Below are positions 28,074-38,530 of a DNA stretch of 64,000 bases, one piece after another. Location: positions 1 through 64,000 of the forward strand of contig NZ_PYMJ01000022.1 in the NCBI RefSeq assembly GCF_003025615.1. The letters are read 5' to 3'. Each line of letters begins with the position of its first letter. Within the stretch, counting starts at the first letter, position 1. A program made the translations under genes and the position numbers. Source of the DNA: Photobacterium frigidiphilum. Its GTDB lineage: Bacteria; Pseudomonadota; Gammaproteobacteria; Enterobacterales; Vibrionaceae. The notes beneath the pieces are model-generated. The model had not been told where the DNA came from, made no database searches, and saw only the letters and a program-made list of their open reading frames with translations.

Positions 28074-28232
28074 ATGTTCGAATGGGCTAAAGGTTTATTC
28101 ACGCCAAAAGATGATGAAGCAGAAGCTGTTATCAATAAGCAAAAAGAAGAAGAGCAACTCGAATTGGAAGAGCGGAATAAAAAATACGCTCGCGGAGCTT
28201 CTTCTGATAACGGTGATGGGGGCGGTGATTAA
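28074..28232 (+). CDS. Small acidic/charged protein (52 aa), unknown
   Basis: ATG at 28074 follows AAAGG at good spacing. The protein starts MFEWAKGLFTPKDDEAEAV, continues as a charged helix (NKQKEEEQLELEERNKK) and ends in a Gly/Asp-rich tail (SSDNGDGGGD). It is 46 bases behind the EmrB-like gene and directly before a terminator, so it is likely the last gene of that transcript. The N-terminal helix may lie on the membrane. No family recognised. Confidence 0.6.
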   Translation: MFEWAKGLFTPKDDEAEAVINKQKEEEQLELEERNKKYARGASSDNGDGGGD

Positions 28233-28252
28233 TCTCACTCCAATAATTGAAC

Positions 28253-28280
28253 AAAAAGGAGAGCTATGCTCTCCTTTTTT
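28253..28280 (+). terminator. Bidirectional terminator
   Basis: AAAAAGGAGAGC and GCTCTCCTTTTTT pair around TAT. It lies between convergent genes, so it probably serves the efflux operon on the plus strand and the reductase gene on the minus strand. Confidence 0.9.
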
Positions 28281-28298
28281 ACAATGTTCACGTTTTAA

Positions 28299-28931
28299 TT
28301 AATAGCTTAATGTAGGATCAACACTTGCGTAAATTTGCCCGATTGAAGCATCATCATTCAGCAACCTTTCTGTTATCACAGCAACGTCACTTCGATTAAT
28401 CAAACCATGCACTTCTTCATTCTGGTAAATTTCAGCATTTCCTGTTGATTCGCCGTCTTTTAAACCTCCAGGCCTTACAATTGTGTAAGCCAGTTGGCTG
28501 GTTTGTAGCCAAGATTCCGCCAAGCTTTTTTCACGCACAGCAGCACCAAATACAGCTTTTGCACGATCAGAAAGCATCGGCCATGAATCACCACACCCTA
28601 ACGACGTCACCATTAAGAAACGTTGTATTTCTTGTTCTTCAAGCGCATCAATCAAATAACGGTGACCGATATAGTCGACAGATTGTTGAGCTTGAAAGCT
28701 CCCCATTCCCGAAATCACAATAGTATCTTTTGGCAAGCAGCTCACTGCATGTTGAACATCCGTTTGATTAACAGCATCACATTGAATAATTTTGACGTTC
28801 AATTCAGCCAGCTCGATTGCCTTTTCAGGGTTCCGTACCATCGCAATCACTGAATAGTTTTGCTGAACATAATGCTTAACCATTGCTAAGCCTAAACCTC
28901 GATTCGCACCAAAAATAGCAATCGTCTTCAT
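28299..28931 (-). CDS. NAD(P)-binding NmrA/atypical SDR family protein
   Basis: A 210-residue Rossmann protein with the nucleotide-binding motif GANRGLG at residues 8-14. An NmrA/YwnB-like sequence follows (AMVRNPEKA, MVTSLGCGDSW, YTIVRPGGLKDG). Such proteins are reductases or redox sensors; the substrate is unknown. AAGGTG precedes the ATG. It is monocistronic and convergent with the efflux operon. Confidence 0.82.
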   Translation of the reverse strand: MKTIAIFGANRGLGLAMVKHYVQQNYSVIAMVRNPEKAIELAELNVKIIQCDAVNQTDVQHAVSCLPKDTIVISGMGSFQAQQSVDYIGHRYLIDALEEQEIQRFLMVTSLGCGDSWPMLSDRAKAVFGAAVREKSLAESWLQTSQLAYTIVRPGGLKDGESTGNAEIYQNEEVHGLINRSDVAVITERLLNDDASIGQIYASVDPTLSY

Positions 28932-29059
28932 AAGTCACACACCTTGAAATTTTAGATAATGATTCTAATTCGTATTACCACGAAATGATACAAAACCTAT
29001 GAAGAACGATTATTTGATTACTGAATAAGCTTCATCATTACATTCGCGACTAACATCAC

Positions 29060-30562
29060 TTAATGTGACAGAGCGGCTTCCTTTTCTTCTGCTTCAAGCG
29101 CTTCTCCGCGTAAAATTAACTTCTGAATCACGCGTGACAAAGCGAAGGTCAAGACAGACATAAATGCGGCAATCTGGGCTAGCATATAGAAGTAACCCGT
29201 ATAGACCGCTTCAACCACTTCTGGCGTAAATACAATGTCTTTAGGCAATGCAATTTTAGTTGCAATTACCGCAGCCAAAATACCACTTAGTGAAATCGCC
29301 ACAGCACGTAAACCAATAGAGAACGCGGCTAAATAGCGAGGTACCATCTCGAAGATAAAGCCAGCACCTAATGCGCCTACAATCAACTCAGCTCCAGATT
29401 GGAAAAAGTGTACCAATAGAATCCAGTCTGCTGATATTTTACCATCAGGCCCCATATTTTCTGAAGATAGACCCAATAACGTAAACGCGATAGCACTTAG
29501 TACAAATGCGCCAGCGATCTTAGTTGGAATAGTCGGAGAATAGCCTTTACGATCTAACCAAGCGTATACCTGAATCATTGGCCCACCCAGAACAAAACAC
29601 CATAGTGGGTTGAATGCCATATTGGATTCAGGATAAATTGGAATAAAACCAAGTAGCTTGTCACCCATCAGGTTAATAGCGTACATGTTCATTGATGTGA
29701 ACATTTGGCCGTAGAAAAAATAGAACACGATTAGAATACAAACAGTGATCAGTACCGCGACCATTTTGAATTGATAAGCACGAGTTGCTTTAGTGATTTC
29801 ATAAATGAAGTAGCCAATAGCACCAAAGCCTAGCGAGTAAAGAATGTATTTCCCCATATCTAGATTTGAGAAAATCCAAAATACCAAACCTAAAGTCGCA
29901 ATTGAACCTACAAAAAAGAGTGCCCATGTCATGAATGGCAGTGGCGTTTTATCTAAATCGTTACCCACACTCTCGAGATCTTTACGGAACTTGAAAAATA
30001 AGACCAAGATGCAAGCCATGAGCAGCCCAGAGATAAAGAAAACCCCCTGATACGCAAGGTAAGCAATCAAGAAAGGAAATAGATACTTAGCAGAAAAAGA
30101 ACCAAGATTGTTGATTGAATAGTTTACCGTCAGACCCTGTTGGAATGCATCTCGATTGGTCTCTGAATAGGAGTTCCCCAAAAGAACGGTAGGGCAAGTA
30201 GCTGACAAGCCGCGTGCATAACCGATTAATGCAATCGCAAAGATACTTAAAGGTACATTGAGATCGCTAGCACCAACCCCTAGTAATACAAATCCAGCTA
30301 AATACGCTGTGTAGCCAATATAGACAGCGCGAAAAGCACCAATATATTTGTCGGCAACAAACCCACCAACTGCCGAGAAGACCGGACCAACCGCACCGAA
30401 GGCACCCATCATCATAATGGTGTCTGCTTCACTGTAATTTAAGTCATTTAAAAAGAATTTAGTTAAAAGTACATATGTACCGTAGAAGGCTGCCCCCCAA
30501 AGAAGTTGCCGTAAGATAAGAATCTTAGAAATCGTAGGGAATCTTGAATTATGGTCTTGCAT
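29060..30562 (-). CDS. POT-family proton-dependent peptide transporter
   Basis: A 500-residue major facilitator with 12 to 14 membrane helices and the POT family block GGFVADKYIGAFRAVYIGY near residues 66-84, then FQQGLTVNYSINNLGS. POT carriers import di- and tripeptides with protons. GGAG precedes the ATG. The family is clear; some POT members move other nitrogen compounds, so the peptide substrate is inferred. Confidence 0.85.
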   Translation of the reverse strand: MQDHNSRFPTISKILILRQLLWGAAFYGTYVLLTKFFLNDLNYSEADTIMMMGAFGAVGPVFSAVGGFVADKYIGAFRAVYIGYTAYLAGFVLLGVGASDLNVPLSIFAIALIGYARGLSATCPTVLLGNSYSETNRDAFQQGLTVNYSINNLGSFSAKYLFPFLIAYLAYQGVFFISGLLMACILVLFFKFRKDLESVGNDLDKTPLPFMTWALFFVGSIATLGLVFWIFSNLDMGKYILYSLGFGAIGYFIYEITKATRAYQFKMVAVLITVCILIVFYFFYGQMFTSMNMYAINLMGDKLLGFIPIYPESNMAFNPLWCFVLGGPMIQVYAWLDRKGYSPTIPTKIAGAFVLSAIAFTLLGLSSENMGPDGKISADWILLVHFFQSGAELIVGALGAGFIFEMVPRYLAAFSIGLRAVAISLSGILAAVIATKIALPKDIVFTPEVVEAVYTGYFYMLAQIAAFMSVLTFALSRVIQKLILRGEALEAEEKEAALSH

Positions 30563-30609
30563 GTTTCACTCCAAATATGTGGGCTTAATTGTGTAGATTG
30601 TGTGCCTTA

Positions 30610-30858
30610 TTAGTTAGGCATCATCAGTTTATTTATACGACTAACAGGGTAAGAACTGCGGAAAGCTACGTTCACTGGATGTTTGAAATTATTGATAGAA
30701 TTGTCATAACCTTTTGTTATGAATGGGTATTTTTCGAGGACTATATCATTCAGTAGGTTTAAAACTGCCACACGTGTATCAAATTTTGGTAATATATCAA
30801 GTAGGATCAATAAGTTATGATCTCCGTCACCACTCTCTACTTCCAGTACAATCGCCAT
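30610..30858 (-). CDS. Short open frame, possible gene remnant
   Basis: An 82-codon frame from ATG 30858 with codon use like real genes (MAIVLEVESGDGDHNLLILL...) but no good ribosome site and no family I recognise. It may be the 3' end of a decayed gene or a small unknown gene. It sits in an otherwise empty 640-base gap (30563-31202) that contains the upstream region of the POT gene and the promoter of the next chemoreceptor. Confidence 0.3.
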   Translation of the reverse strand: MAIVLEVESGDGDHNLLILLDILPKFDTRVAVLNLLNDIVLEKYPFITKGYDNSINNFKHPVNVAFRSSYPVSRINKLMMPN

Positions 30859-31202
30859 CAAATTTTGGCTTCAATTTTCCAGCAGATATCATCCTTCAAT
30901 GAGTCAGAACTATCTCTTTTTCAGGTTGAGTTACCGTAAAATTGAAGCCGCCTATGCTGGATAAGAATCAATATTGATCACGACGCCTTGAACCGCTGGA
31001 TAATTAAATAGAGGTCATTACTTGAACACCAAGCTCTCGTTTTCAATTGATTCTCTGGAAGGACGGAGTGGCTGAATGACTTTTATCATTACATTCGTGA
31101 TTGTGATCACTTAATTCAACAGAACTCGAACATTGTTTACATACATAATATGAGCAGTTTAAAACCCTGACTATTCATAGCTGTACTTAGAGAATAAATA
31201 CA

Positions 31203-32606
31203 ATGAAAGAAATTGCATTCCGTTGGATTGATAAATATTTAGTCAATGTCACTCTTAAAGAGAATTTTTTAATCCTCTTCTTCACGCCTGTTCTAGCAAT
31301 AATCATTGTCAGCTTGACATTAATAAATGCATCAGATAGCCAGCAAAAACAATTGCTAGAACAAAACATGGGTACTGTTGCAAACTTAATCGCCCAATCA
31401 AATCTGACAGAAAATGACGTTGATCGTATTCTGACTGGCAGTAATATCCAGGTTGGTGGCTATGGCGTCGATACTGTTTCAGTGCCCAACACCTCTTACA
31501 GCCTCGCGATAAAAGAGCAGCCGAGCTTAATCTCATCATTGGCATTCAGCCACATAAGCATTATTTTCGCTTCATGCCTTTTCATTATTATGTGCCTTTA
31601 CTACATCATGACTTTCATGGGTGGGGCTCTTTATAATATCTATAATGCTGTTCAACGTCTTGCTGATGGCGATTTAGTCTCACGTATTGCGTATGCTCCA
31701 GCACGAAACGATTTTAATCTTATTGCACAAACAATCGATCGCGTATCAGATCGAGAGCAACAATTAGTGAAAGCAACACAAGAAGCCATTGCTTTAATTC
31801 AACAAATTAGCTCAGAACTGCGCCAACGAAGCACTGAAAATGAGCAATTAACGAACGAACAACAAGATAGAATCGACTCTCTCGCCAGTGCAACAGAACA
31901 AATGGCAGGTTCAATTCGCGAAGTAGCAAGTCATGCGCAAGATACATCTAGCCAAACTAGCCAAGCGACAGAAACAACAACCAAGGGCTTGGCTCAGGTA
32001 AATCAAACGCTTAAATCTATAAATCAATTAGGGACAGAGATAAATTCTGCCGCAGAAGCCGTTGCCGAACTCGATAGTAACGCCGCCAAAATTGATGACG
32101 TTGTAACAACAATTAATGCTATTTCAGAGCAAACAAACCTACTTGCATTGAATGCTGCCATCGAAGCTGCACGTGCCGGCGAACAAGGCCGTGGATTTGC
32201 TGTTGTTGCTGATGAAGTACGTACCCTTGCAGGTAGAACTCAAACCGCAACGGTTGAAATCAAGACAATGATCGAGGCACTACAAACCAATAGTCAGGGC
32301 TTGATGAAAGTAATGCAACTTACCGTTAATAATGCTGAATCAAGCGAAAAAATGATGGGGTCAGTCAGTAAAGATATTAGTCATATCTCTGAGCAAAACC
32401 AATATATTGCAGATCGTAGTATTGAAATTGCAGCCGCAGCAGAAGAGCAAGGTGCAGTTGCAGATAATATCGCATCAGACGTTGAACAAGTACGTGAACA
32501 GTCGCAACGCGTGGCTGATATGGTTACTCAATCAACCAGCGAAATACAGCGTCTGAATCATCAAGCAGATGTTCTTGAGGGATTAATGAAAGGGCTTAAA
32601 GTTTAA
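31203..32606 (+). CDS. Methyl-accepting chemotaxis protein with small sensory domain
   Basis: A 467-residue receptor. Membrane helices at about 20-41 and 108-140 enclose only some 65 periplasmic residues. A HAMP-like linker and a signalling domain follow, with the conserved hairpin tip [20 protein letters not shown] and [15 protein letters not shown]. It relays to CheA/CheW. The short sensory part suggests sensing of the membrane state or of a partner protein, but this is inference. Confidence 0.93.
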   Translation: MKEIAFRWIDKYLVNVTLKENFLILFFTPVLAIIIVSLTLINASDSQQKQLLEQNMGTVANLIAQSNLTENDVDRILTGSNIQVGGYGVDTVSVPNTSYSLAIKEQPSLISSLAFSHISIIFASCLFIIMCLYYIMTFMGGALYNIYNAVQRLADGDLVSRIAYAPARNDFNLIAQTIDRVSDREQQLVKATQEAIALIQQISSELRQRSTENEQLTNEQQDRIDSLASATEQMAGSIREVASHAQDTSSQTSQATETTTKGLAQVNQTLKSINQLGTEINSAAEAVAELDSNAAKIDDVVTTINAISEQTNLLALNAAIEAARAGEQGRGFAVVADEVRTLAGRTQTATVEIKTMIEALQTNSQGLMKVMQLTVNNAESSEKMMGSVSKDISHISEQNQYIADRSIEIAAAAEEQGAVADNIASDVEQVREQSQRVADMVTQSTSEIQRLNHQADVLEGLMKGLKV

Positions 32607-32656
32607 TTAAGCCATTAATACCAGCTGTCACAACAACACTAACAAGTATATAAAAT

Positions 32657-32687
32657 AAAAGCAGCGGCTAATCTCGCTGCTTTTTTA
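32657..32687 (+). terminator. Terminator of first chemoreceptor gene
   Basis: AAGCAGCG and CGCTGCTT form an 8-bp stem with an 8-base loop and T run, about 50 bases past the stop. Confidence 0.85.
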
Positions 32688-32719
32688 TTGGGGACAAAGG
32701 TTGGAAACAAAGGTGACCA

Positions 32720-33169
32720 TTACTCTTTACCATTATCCAGCGCGAAATAGATTTTAGAGACAACGATTTCACTGATTAAGATGGTGAACACAACCGCAAA
32801 AAACGCCACGACACCATGCAGTGGCCCCGTAAATTGCACTTTATCGCCAAACAAAATATTAATGGCTTCAAGCATGATGAACTTTGAACCCACTAGGATG
32901 ATATATGTGCTGATACCACGATAAAACTTTGCGGCTGTTCCTGGTTTTTGTTTGAAATAATTTGCTAGCTTATGTTCGGCGGCAAGCGATAACTTAAGTA
33001 ACAACTGCAATAATAATGCTGCGGCAAACGAAATAGTAAAAGAGTCTATATTGACGAACTCCCAGTACTCATCATAGAAATTAAGGACAGTCAGATCGAC
33101 CAAAACAGCCAGTGTATAACCCACGAAGAGTCGTTGCGGAGTATTAAATCGGTATACTTTCTCACTCAT
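32720..33169 (-). CDS. Four-helix inner membrane protein, unknown function
   Basis: A 149-residue protein with membrane segments at about 14-32, 42-62, 83-103 and 115-140. The start at 33169 has AGGA seven bases upstream. The sequence is well behaved as a bacterial membrane protein but I do not recognise a characterised family. It stands alone between two chemoreceptor genes. Confidence 0.7.
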   Translation of the reverse strand: MSEKVYRFNTPQRLFVGYTLAVLVDLTVLNFYDEYWEFVNIDSFTISFAAALLLQLLLKLSLAAEHKLANYFKQKPGTAAKFYRGISTYIILVGSKFIMLEAINILFGDKVQFTGPLHGVVAFFAVVFTILISEIVVSKIYFALDNGKE

Positions 33170-33540
33170 CACATATCCTATGTTGGCTCATATCGTTAGT
33201 TAAGCATCACAAGCATACCTGTGATTGTTTAATAAAGATGAGGCTAGTCCTGAATTGTGCCTTTTACCAATCACGCAATATAAATCATACATATGAGCCA
33301 AGCATTCTACGTCCGCAGACCTAAATGTGAGCAATAAATAACCGCATCTATAGTTGTCATGATTCACTTAACCGGGCCATCCAATCAACTGATTTGGTCT
33401 ATAAAGCAGCAAAAACTTTTTATACGCACTCGTTTAGAACTATATGCCATTTAGATCGTATTTGATAAAACGGTCATTCCTAATTGACTAATTTAACATT
33501 ATATTAACCATGACTTTACTGTAAATGGATTTACGATGTT

Positions 33541-35538
33541 ATGAAATTATCGATTGCACGAAAACTCAGACTGAGCTTTTTGTTGGTTACAACCCTCTTT
33601 TTATTCTCTTCTGTCGCACTGTATAAGTTGGTATCCCAAGTAGAAACCAATGCCAACTCCTTGCTAAACGTTGACTTGCCCACAGTCGATGCTAGTCGCT
33701 CTCTACAGCAATCGGTACAAGCTTCGATGTCATCGGTTCGGGCTTATATGTTACTTGGCGCAAATAAAAATACCGCGGCTGAATTACAAAGCGAACTCGC
33801 AAAAACAATTGCTTCGGTTGACGTATTATTACCAACACTACAAGCACATTTAACCTCAGAAAATTATGACCAAATAGACCTACAGTGGAAAAGCCTAGTC
33901 AATGCACAAAGCGAGATAATGCGCATCAGTCATACTGAAGATAATCTCCCCGCTCACACCTTGTTATTAAATGAAGCGGCACCTATTGCAGAAGTCGCGC
34001 TTGACCAACTTCAAGGCTTGTTAAATGAAGAAGAAAATAATCCTTTTGGCGGTGATAGAAAGCGCTTAATTAAAGTCTATGCCGATAGCTATAATTCGCT
34101 AGCGAACAGCCTTAGTGTACTGCGTGATTTTTTATTGTATGGCGAGCAAGAGTACTCAGACAAATACAATGATTTAATTATCAGTCATAAAAAATCAGTC
34201 GCTGAAATAAACGCTAAAATCGACCGCTTAAGTGAAAGTGATGTGAATTTGTGGCGACTATTTGAAGAGATGCAGAAAATGTACCTCCCATTAGCAGATC
34301 AAGTTATCGCATTGCGCCAAGCACCAGATTGGAACAAAGCGAACTTCATGATGACCAATAACGTCATTCCAATCGCCACCCAACTTGAATTATCACTCGA
34401 GAAAATAGTACAAAACCAACAAACAATCGCACAGGCAAGCGGCTTCGCCATCAATACGAGTGTTGCCAATGTTATATGGATGCTTGTGGTTACCGCCATT
34501 ATTGCAAGCTTGAGCGCCTTTATTATTGCGACATGGTTAGGCCGTAATATTGGCTTACGGCTAAGTATTATTGCTAAACGTGCAGAAGATATTTCCCTCG
34601 GTGACTTTTCAGGCCGCCCACTGAAAAATAGTGGTTCAGATGAACTGGCAACATTAATGGTTACAGTAAACCGTATGACAGAGTCGCTCTCTTCTTTAGT
34701 CCAAGGCGTTTCAAACAAAGCCGATGACGTTGATTCAAGCATGGCGAGTTTACTTAATATTAATGCTAAAACAGCCAATGAAACACAGAATCAAGCAAAT
34801 AAAGTGGGATCTATGGCAACAGCCATTGAAGAGCTTTCTGTCACAACAAATGAAACGGCTCAAAACACACAAGATGTCTCTGCAAGCGTGCAGACGTCGA
34901 CAAAATACTTAACCAGTGGTGAGCAAGCACTCACTCAAAATAAGCTAACCGCCGAAGAACTTCATCAATTAATTGAAAGTGCCAGTGGCATGGTGCACAG
35001 TTTAAGTGAAGAAAGTAACCGTATAGAGCGAGTGACCGAGGTAATAGAAAGCCTTGCACAGCAAACGAATCTGTTAGCATTAAATGCAGCAATCGAAGCC
35101 GCAAGAGCTGGCGAGCAAGGCAGAGGTTTTGCCGTTGTTGCCGATGAGGTTCGATTATTGGCACAACGTACAACAGACTCGACCACAGAAATTAATAGCA
35201 TTGTTGAAGCAATTCAAAGCTCAACCGTACAAGTAGTTAAGGTTATTGGCGAGAGTCAAAGGTTAGTACAAACAGGCGCGCAGCAAACGTCCACAGCCAG
35301 TAATATGCTGCTTGAAACCATTAATCAAATGCAGGATGTTTCGCAAAAAGTCAGTGATGTTGCTGTGGCTACCGAACAACAATCTTCGGTTTCACAATCA
35401 TTGGCAGATATCGTTCATCAGCTATCAGATTCTGCTAATGACGTCTCCAATAATTGTGACGACGCAAATACCACATCACAAGAAATCAAACATAAAGTGG
35501 TCGATTTAAATAACGAAATGGCAAAATTTACGGTGTAA
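33541..35538 (+). CDS. Methyl-accepting chemotaxis protein with large helical sensor domain
   Basis: A 665-residue receptor with a first membrane helix at about 11-30 and a long, mostly helical periplasmic domain (about 32-305, HBM- or 4HB-like by its helical character). A second membrane helix (about 310-334), HAMP domain and signalling domain with [20 protein letters not shown] follow. Ligand unknown. The 368-base gap upstream (33173-33540) shows no gene. Confidence 0.93.
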   Translation: MKLSIARKLRLSFLLVTTLFLFSSVALYKLVSQVETNANSLLNVDLPTVDASRSLQQSVQASMSSVRAYMLLGANKNTAAELQSELAKTIASVDVLLPTLQAHLTSENYDQIDLQWKSLVNAQSEIMRISHTEDNLPAHTLLLNEAAPIAEVALDQLQGLLNEEENNPFGGDRKRLIKVYADSYNSLANSLSVLRDFLLYGEQEYSDKYNDLIISHKKSVAEINAKIDRLSESDVNLWRLFEEMQKMYLPLADQVIALRQAPDWNKANFMMTNNVIPIATQLELSLEKIVQNQQTIAQASGFAINTSVANVIWMLVVTAIIASLSAFIIATWLGRNIGLRLSIIAKRAEDISLGDFSGRPLKNSGSDELATLMVTVNRMTESLSSLVQGVSNKADDVDSSMASLLNINAKTANETQNQANKVGSMATAIEELSVTTNETAQNTQDVSASVQTSTKYLTSGEQALTQNKLTAEELHQLIESASGMVHSLSEESNRIERVTEVIESLAQQTNLLALNAAIEAARAGEQGRGFAVVADEVRLLAQRTTDSTTEINSIVEAIQSSTVQVVKVIGESQRLVQTGAQQTSTASNMLLETINQMQDVSQKVSDVAVATEQQSSVSQSLADIVHQLSDSANDVSNNCDDANTTSQEIKHKVVDLNNEMAKFTV

Positions 35539-35567
35539 ATCGGCTTAATATCGAGTTACAAAACAAA

Positions 35568-35612
35568 TAAAAACCAGCCCTACTCCTACAATTCAGTAAG
35601 AGTGAGCTGGTT
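35568..35612 (+). terminator. Terminator of second chemoreceptor gene
   Basis: AAACCAGC and GCTGGTTT pair, with ACTC/GAGT pairing inside and a T-rich end (TTTCTTTC). The stem is imperfect. Confidence 0.6.
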
Positions 35613-35650
35613 TCTTTCTATGTTTAATAAATAAGTGGATGTTCTAATAC

Positions 35651-35690
35651 TTATACCCAAGTTACCTCAAGCTGCTCGTTTCAGCGAGAA
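35651..35690. repeat. Dispersed intergenic repeat, copy 3 (short)
   Basis: TTATACCCAAGTTACCTCAA followed by GCTGC matches the start of the copies at 20581 and 22128 and then diverges. It lies at the 3' end of the third chemoreceptor gene. Confidence 0.65.
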
Positions 35691-35698
35691 TTCACACA

Positions 35699-37432
35699 TT
35701 ACGCCAGCTTAAAGTGCTCAACAACCTCGACTAATTGCGCTTTCGTTTCCGCTAGTTGAGCTGTACTCAAGCGTGTTGCTTTACCGCTTTCATCTAGTTC
35801 TGCAATCATGGTTTGAATCGCTTCCATATTACGAGAAATCTCGTTTGTCACGACACTTTGCTCTTCAGCAGCAGTAGCTATTTGGGTATTAAGCGAGTTG
35901 ATATCAGCAATCGATACGGTCATGGCATCTAACGATACAGTGCTTTGTGCTGTCGCGGCGGCAGAGGCTTGGCAACCTTGCTTCGTTTTTTCCATTGCCG
36001 ATACAACAGAACTCGTGCCTGACTGCAGCTTCGTTAGCATCTCATTAATTTCTTTAGTGCTTTTTTGGGTTTGATCGGCTAATGCTCGCACTTCATCGGC
36101 AACAACCGCAAAACCTCTGCCTTGCTCACCCGCCCTCGCGGCTTCAATCGCAGCATTTAACGCCAGTAAATTGGTCTGTTCAGCGATGCTACCTATTACC
36201 CCTAACACACTGCTAATTTTACCAATATCTAGATTTAAGGTATGGATAGAGCCAGACATATGCTCAACTTCATTCACTAAAGCTTCGACACTCTGTACTG
36301 ACTGCCCAACTAACGTTTTGCATTGTTCAGCCTGCTGCGTTGATTGTTCTGTTAACTGTGCTGCTGATAAAGCACTTTGAGCGACAGAATCGGCCGTTGC
36401 ACTCATTTCTGTAATCGCCGCGACGGCTTGTTCGGTCTCAGCGACATGCGTCGCCATTAAAGATTGGTTATGTTCTGCATGTGCAGAAATTTGCCCTACT
36501 CCATCACCCAATATTTTGGTCGAATCTGATACACCTAGCATGAGCTTCTGTAAGCTTGCCGTAAATTGATTTATCGCCCCTGCTATCTGACCAAGTTCAT
36601 CTTTGCTATACACATCTAATCGGTTGGTAAGATCCCCTTCTCCCCCCGCCAAATCAGTGACAACGTCACGAAGCCCAGTTATAGGGCGATAAGCTATATT
36701 CACCAACACAATACTAATGATAATGATCACCACGCCAGCGATAACCAATGCCAAAGTAATCGCATTGTTAAGCACACTCGTATCCTGCTCGATAAAGGCT
36801 TTATCAATATAACCCGTTAACAACCAAGTCTTATCACCCACCGCCACGGGGTATTCCGCTTTAATTAAATCACCTGACACTTTATTACTGAATAATGATG
36901 TACCAGTCTGATCGGTTAACTCAAGATAGCTACCTTTAGATGTCGAATTTTCTAGCAAGGTTTGAATATCACCCAGATCAATAAAGAAAATATCACCTCG
37001 TCCATTGGCTCCCGGCTTGGTCACTGTAATCACAGTCTTGCCTTGATCAGTAAAGATATCACTAACGGTTACCTTATCACCCGCAGCCTTCACCATAGAC
37101 ACTAATGGTTCAGTAATCGTGGGATCAGTCACCGTGCCAGTATCAGTAAAAACCATCCCTTGAATGATTTTATTGATGCGATAGAAGCCAGACTGTTCCT
37201 GTAACTCTGCTAACCCTGATGAACTTGTATCTATATTTTCAGCGAGTAAGACTTTATTTTTAATATCACCAGAAAGCTTATCACGCACCAAATTAAGCTG
37301 ATGGTTTATATTGTTAATGCTGTTATCGTTAATATACTGACTAATATAATAATTCACGCTTAAATATGACGTTGATACTGCAAGAGCAATAATAAACCCA
37401 AATAATGCGTATATTTTACCTTTAAAAGACAT
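35699..37432 (-). CDS. Methyl-accepting chemotaxis protein with Cache-type sensor
   Basis: A 577-residue receptor. The first membrane helix at about 8-28 is followed by a periplasmic domain of about 195 residues with Cache-like features ([34 protein letters not shown]). A second helix (about 226-250), HAMP and signalling domain with [20 protein letters not shown] follow. Cache sensors often bind small organic ligands. It lies directly downstream of mglBAC on the same strand but behind a terminator; a link to galactose sensing via MglB is possible, not shown. Confidence 0.92.
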   Translation of the reverse strand: MSFKGKIYALFGFIIALAVSTSYLSVNYYISQYINDNSINNINHQLNLVRDKLSGDIKNKVLLAENIDTSSSGLAELQEQSGFYRINKIIQGMVFTDTGTVTDPTITEPLVSMVKAAGDKVTVSDIFTDQGKTVITVTKPGANGRGDIFFIDLGDIQTLLENSTSKGSYLELTDQTGTSLFSNKVSGDLIKAEYPVAVGDKTWLLTGYIDKAFIEQDTSVLNNAITLALVIAGVVIIIISIVLVNIAYRPITGLRDVVTDLAGGEGDLTNRLDVYSKDELGQIAGAINQFTASLQKLMLGVSDSTKILGDGVGQISAHAEHNQSLMATHVAETEQAVAAITEMSATADSVAQSALSAAQLTEQSTQQAEQCKTLVGQSVQSVEALVNEVEHMSGSIHTLNLDIGKISSVLGVIGSIAEQTNLLALNAAIEAARAGEQGRGFAVVADEVRALADQTQKSTKEINEMLTKLQSGTSSVVSAMEKTKQGCQASAAATAQSTVSLDAMTVSIADINSLNTQIATAAEEQSVVTNEISRNMEAIQTMIAELDESGKATRLSTAQLAETKAQLVEVVEHFKLA

Positions 37433-37462
37433 ACGTTGAATTCCTATTTCAATTAAACGAAA

Positions 37463-37495
37463 AAAGGCAAAGAGCGATTAGCTCTTTGCCTTTGT
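37463..37495 (-). terminator. Terminator of the mgl operon
   Basis: AAAGGCAAAGAGC and GCTCTTTGCCTTT form a 13-bp stem around GATTA and are followed on the minus strand by T residues. It separates mglC from the chemoreceptor gene. Confidence 0.9.
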
Positions 37496-37507
37496 CGTTA
37501 CTTATTA

Positions 37508-38518
37508 TTATTTTTTGTTTGCATACTTCATTGAATCAAGCGCTACTGCGAAAATAATAATGCCGCCTTTAATAATGTACTGCCAGTAAGGGCTAACACC
37601 AATATACGTCATTCCGTAGTTAATAACGGTAAAGATTAATACCCCTGTTACAACACCTGCAACACTTCCTACACCACCCGCAAATGACACACCACCCACT
37701 ACACAGGCAGCAATGGCATCAAGTTCGTACATGAAACCAAGGTTGTTAGTCGCACTACCAATTCGCCCCGCTTCTAACATGCCGCCAAATGCGTAGAACA
37801 CACCCGATAAGGCATAGATTTTAAGCAGTGTGATCGGCACGTTAACACCCGATACTTTTGCCGCTTCTGGATTCCCCCCAATCGCAAAGATGTTCTTACC
37901 AAAAACAGTTTTATTCCATATAATCCAGACAAATATGATGGCAATAATGGCGTAAAACGTAAGGTACGATAATCTAAAATCACCAAAGCGAATAAAGCCT
38001 TGAGCAAATTCAGAAAAACGCTCATCAAAACCAGCAACCGGTGATGCCCCTACGGAATCAAAGTATAGTGAGTTAACACCGTATACCATGATCATTGAAC
38101 CCAGTGTGGCGATAAACGGGGTCACATGTAAATACGCAACGATAATGCCGTTAATCAAACCGATTAGCGCCCCCACGGCACACACAACGATAATGACGCC
38201 AACAATTGGGATTTCACCAACATTGGGAAAAACCTTATTAACGTTATCTGCCGCTTGAAGCAAGGTAGCCGATAATACCGCAGCCAAACCTACCTGACGA
38301 CCTGCTGATAAATCAGTACCTTGGGTAACAATAAGCCCTGCAACACCCAATGCAATAATAATACGTACAGATGATTGGGTAAGAATATTACTCAGGTTTC
38401 TTAAGCTTAAAAAGCTTGGTTCTTGAATAACTATAATTGCCAATAAAATAAATAGTACCGCATAAATGCCCCCTTCTTTGAGGTAGCGCATCATGCTGAG
38501 TTTTTTTAAAGTTTCCAT
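37508..38518 (-). CDS. mglC: Galactose/methyl galactoside ABC transporter permease
   Basis: A 336-residue inner membrane protein with 8 to 10 helices, matching MglC in length. It carries the ribose/galactose permease block GGNPEAAKVSGVNV and the TQGTDLSAGRQVGLAAVL region. It forms the pore for galactose import with MglA and MglB. AAGGAT lies upstream and the gene follows mglA by 12 bases. Confidence 0.94.
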   Translation of the reverse strand: METLKKLSMMRYLKEGGIYAVLFILLAIIVIQEPSFLSLRNLSNILTQSSVRIIIALGVAGLIVTQGTDLSAGRQVGLAAVLSATLLQAADNVNKVFPNVGEIPIVGVIIVVCAVGALIGLINGIIVAYLHVTPFIATLGSMIMVYGVNSLYFDSVGASPVAGFDERFSEFAQGFIRFGDFRLSYLTFYAIIAIIFVWIIWNKTVFGKNIFAIGGNPEAAKVSGVNVPITLLKIYALSGVFYAFGGMLEAGRIGSATNNLGFMYELDAIAACVVGGVSFAGGVGSVAGVVTGVLIFTVINYGMTYIGVSPYWQYIIKGGIIIFAVALDSMKYANKK

Positions 38519-38530
38519 TAACTCTAATCC

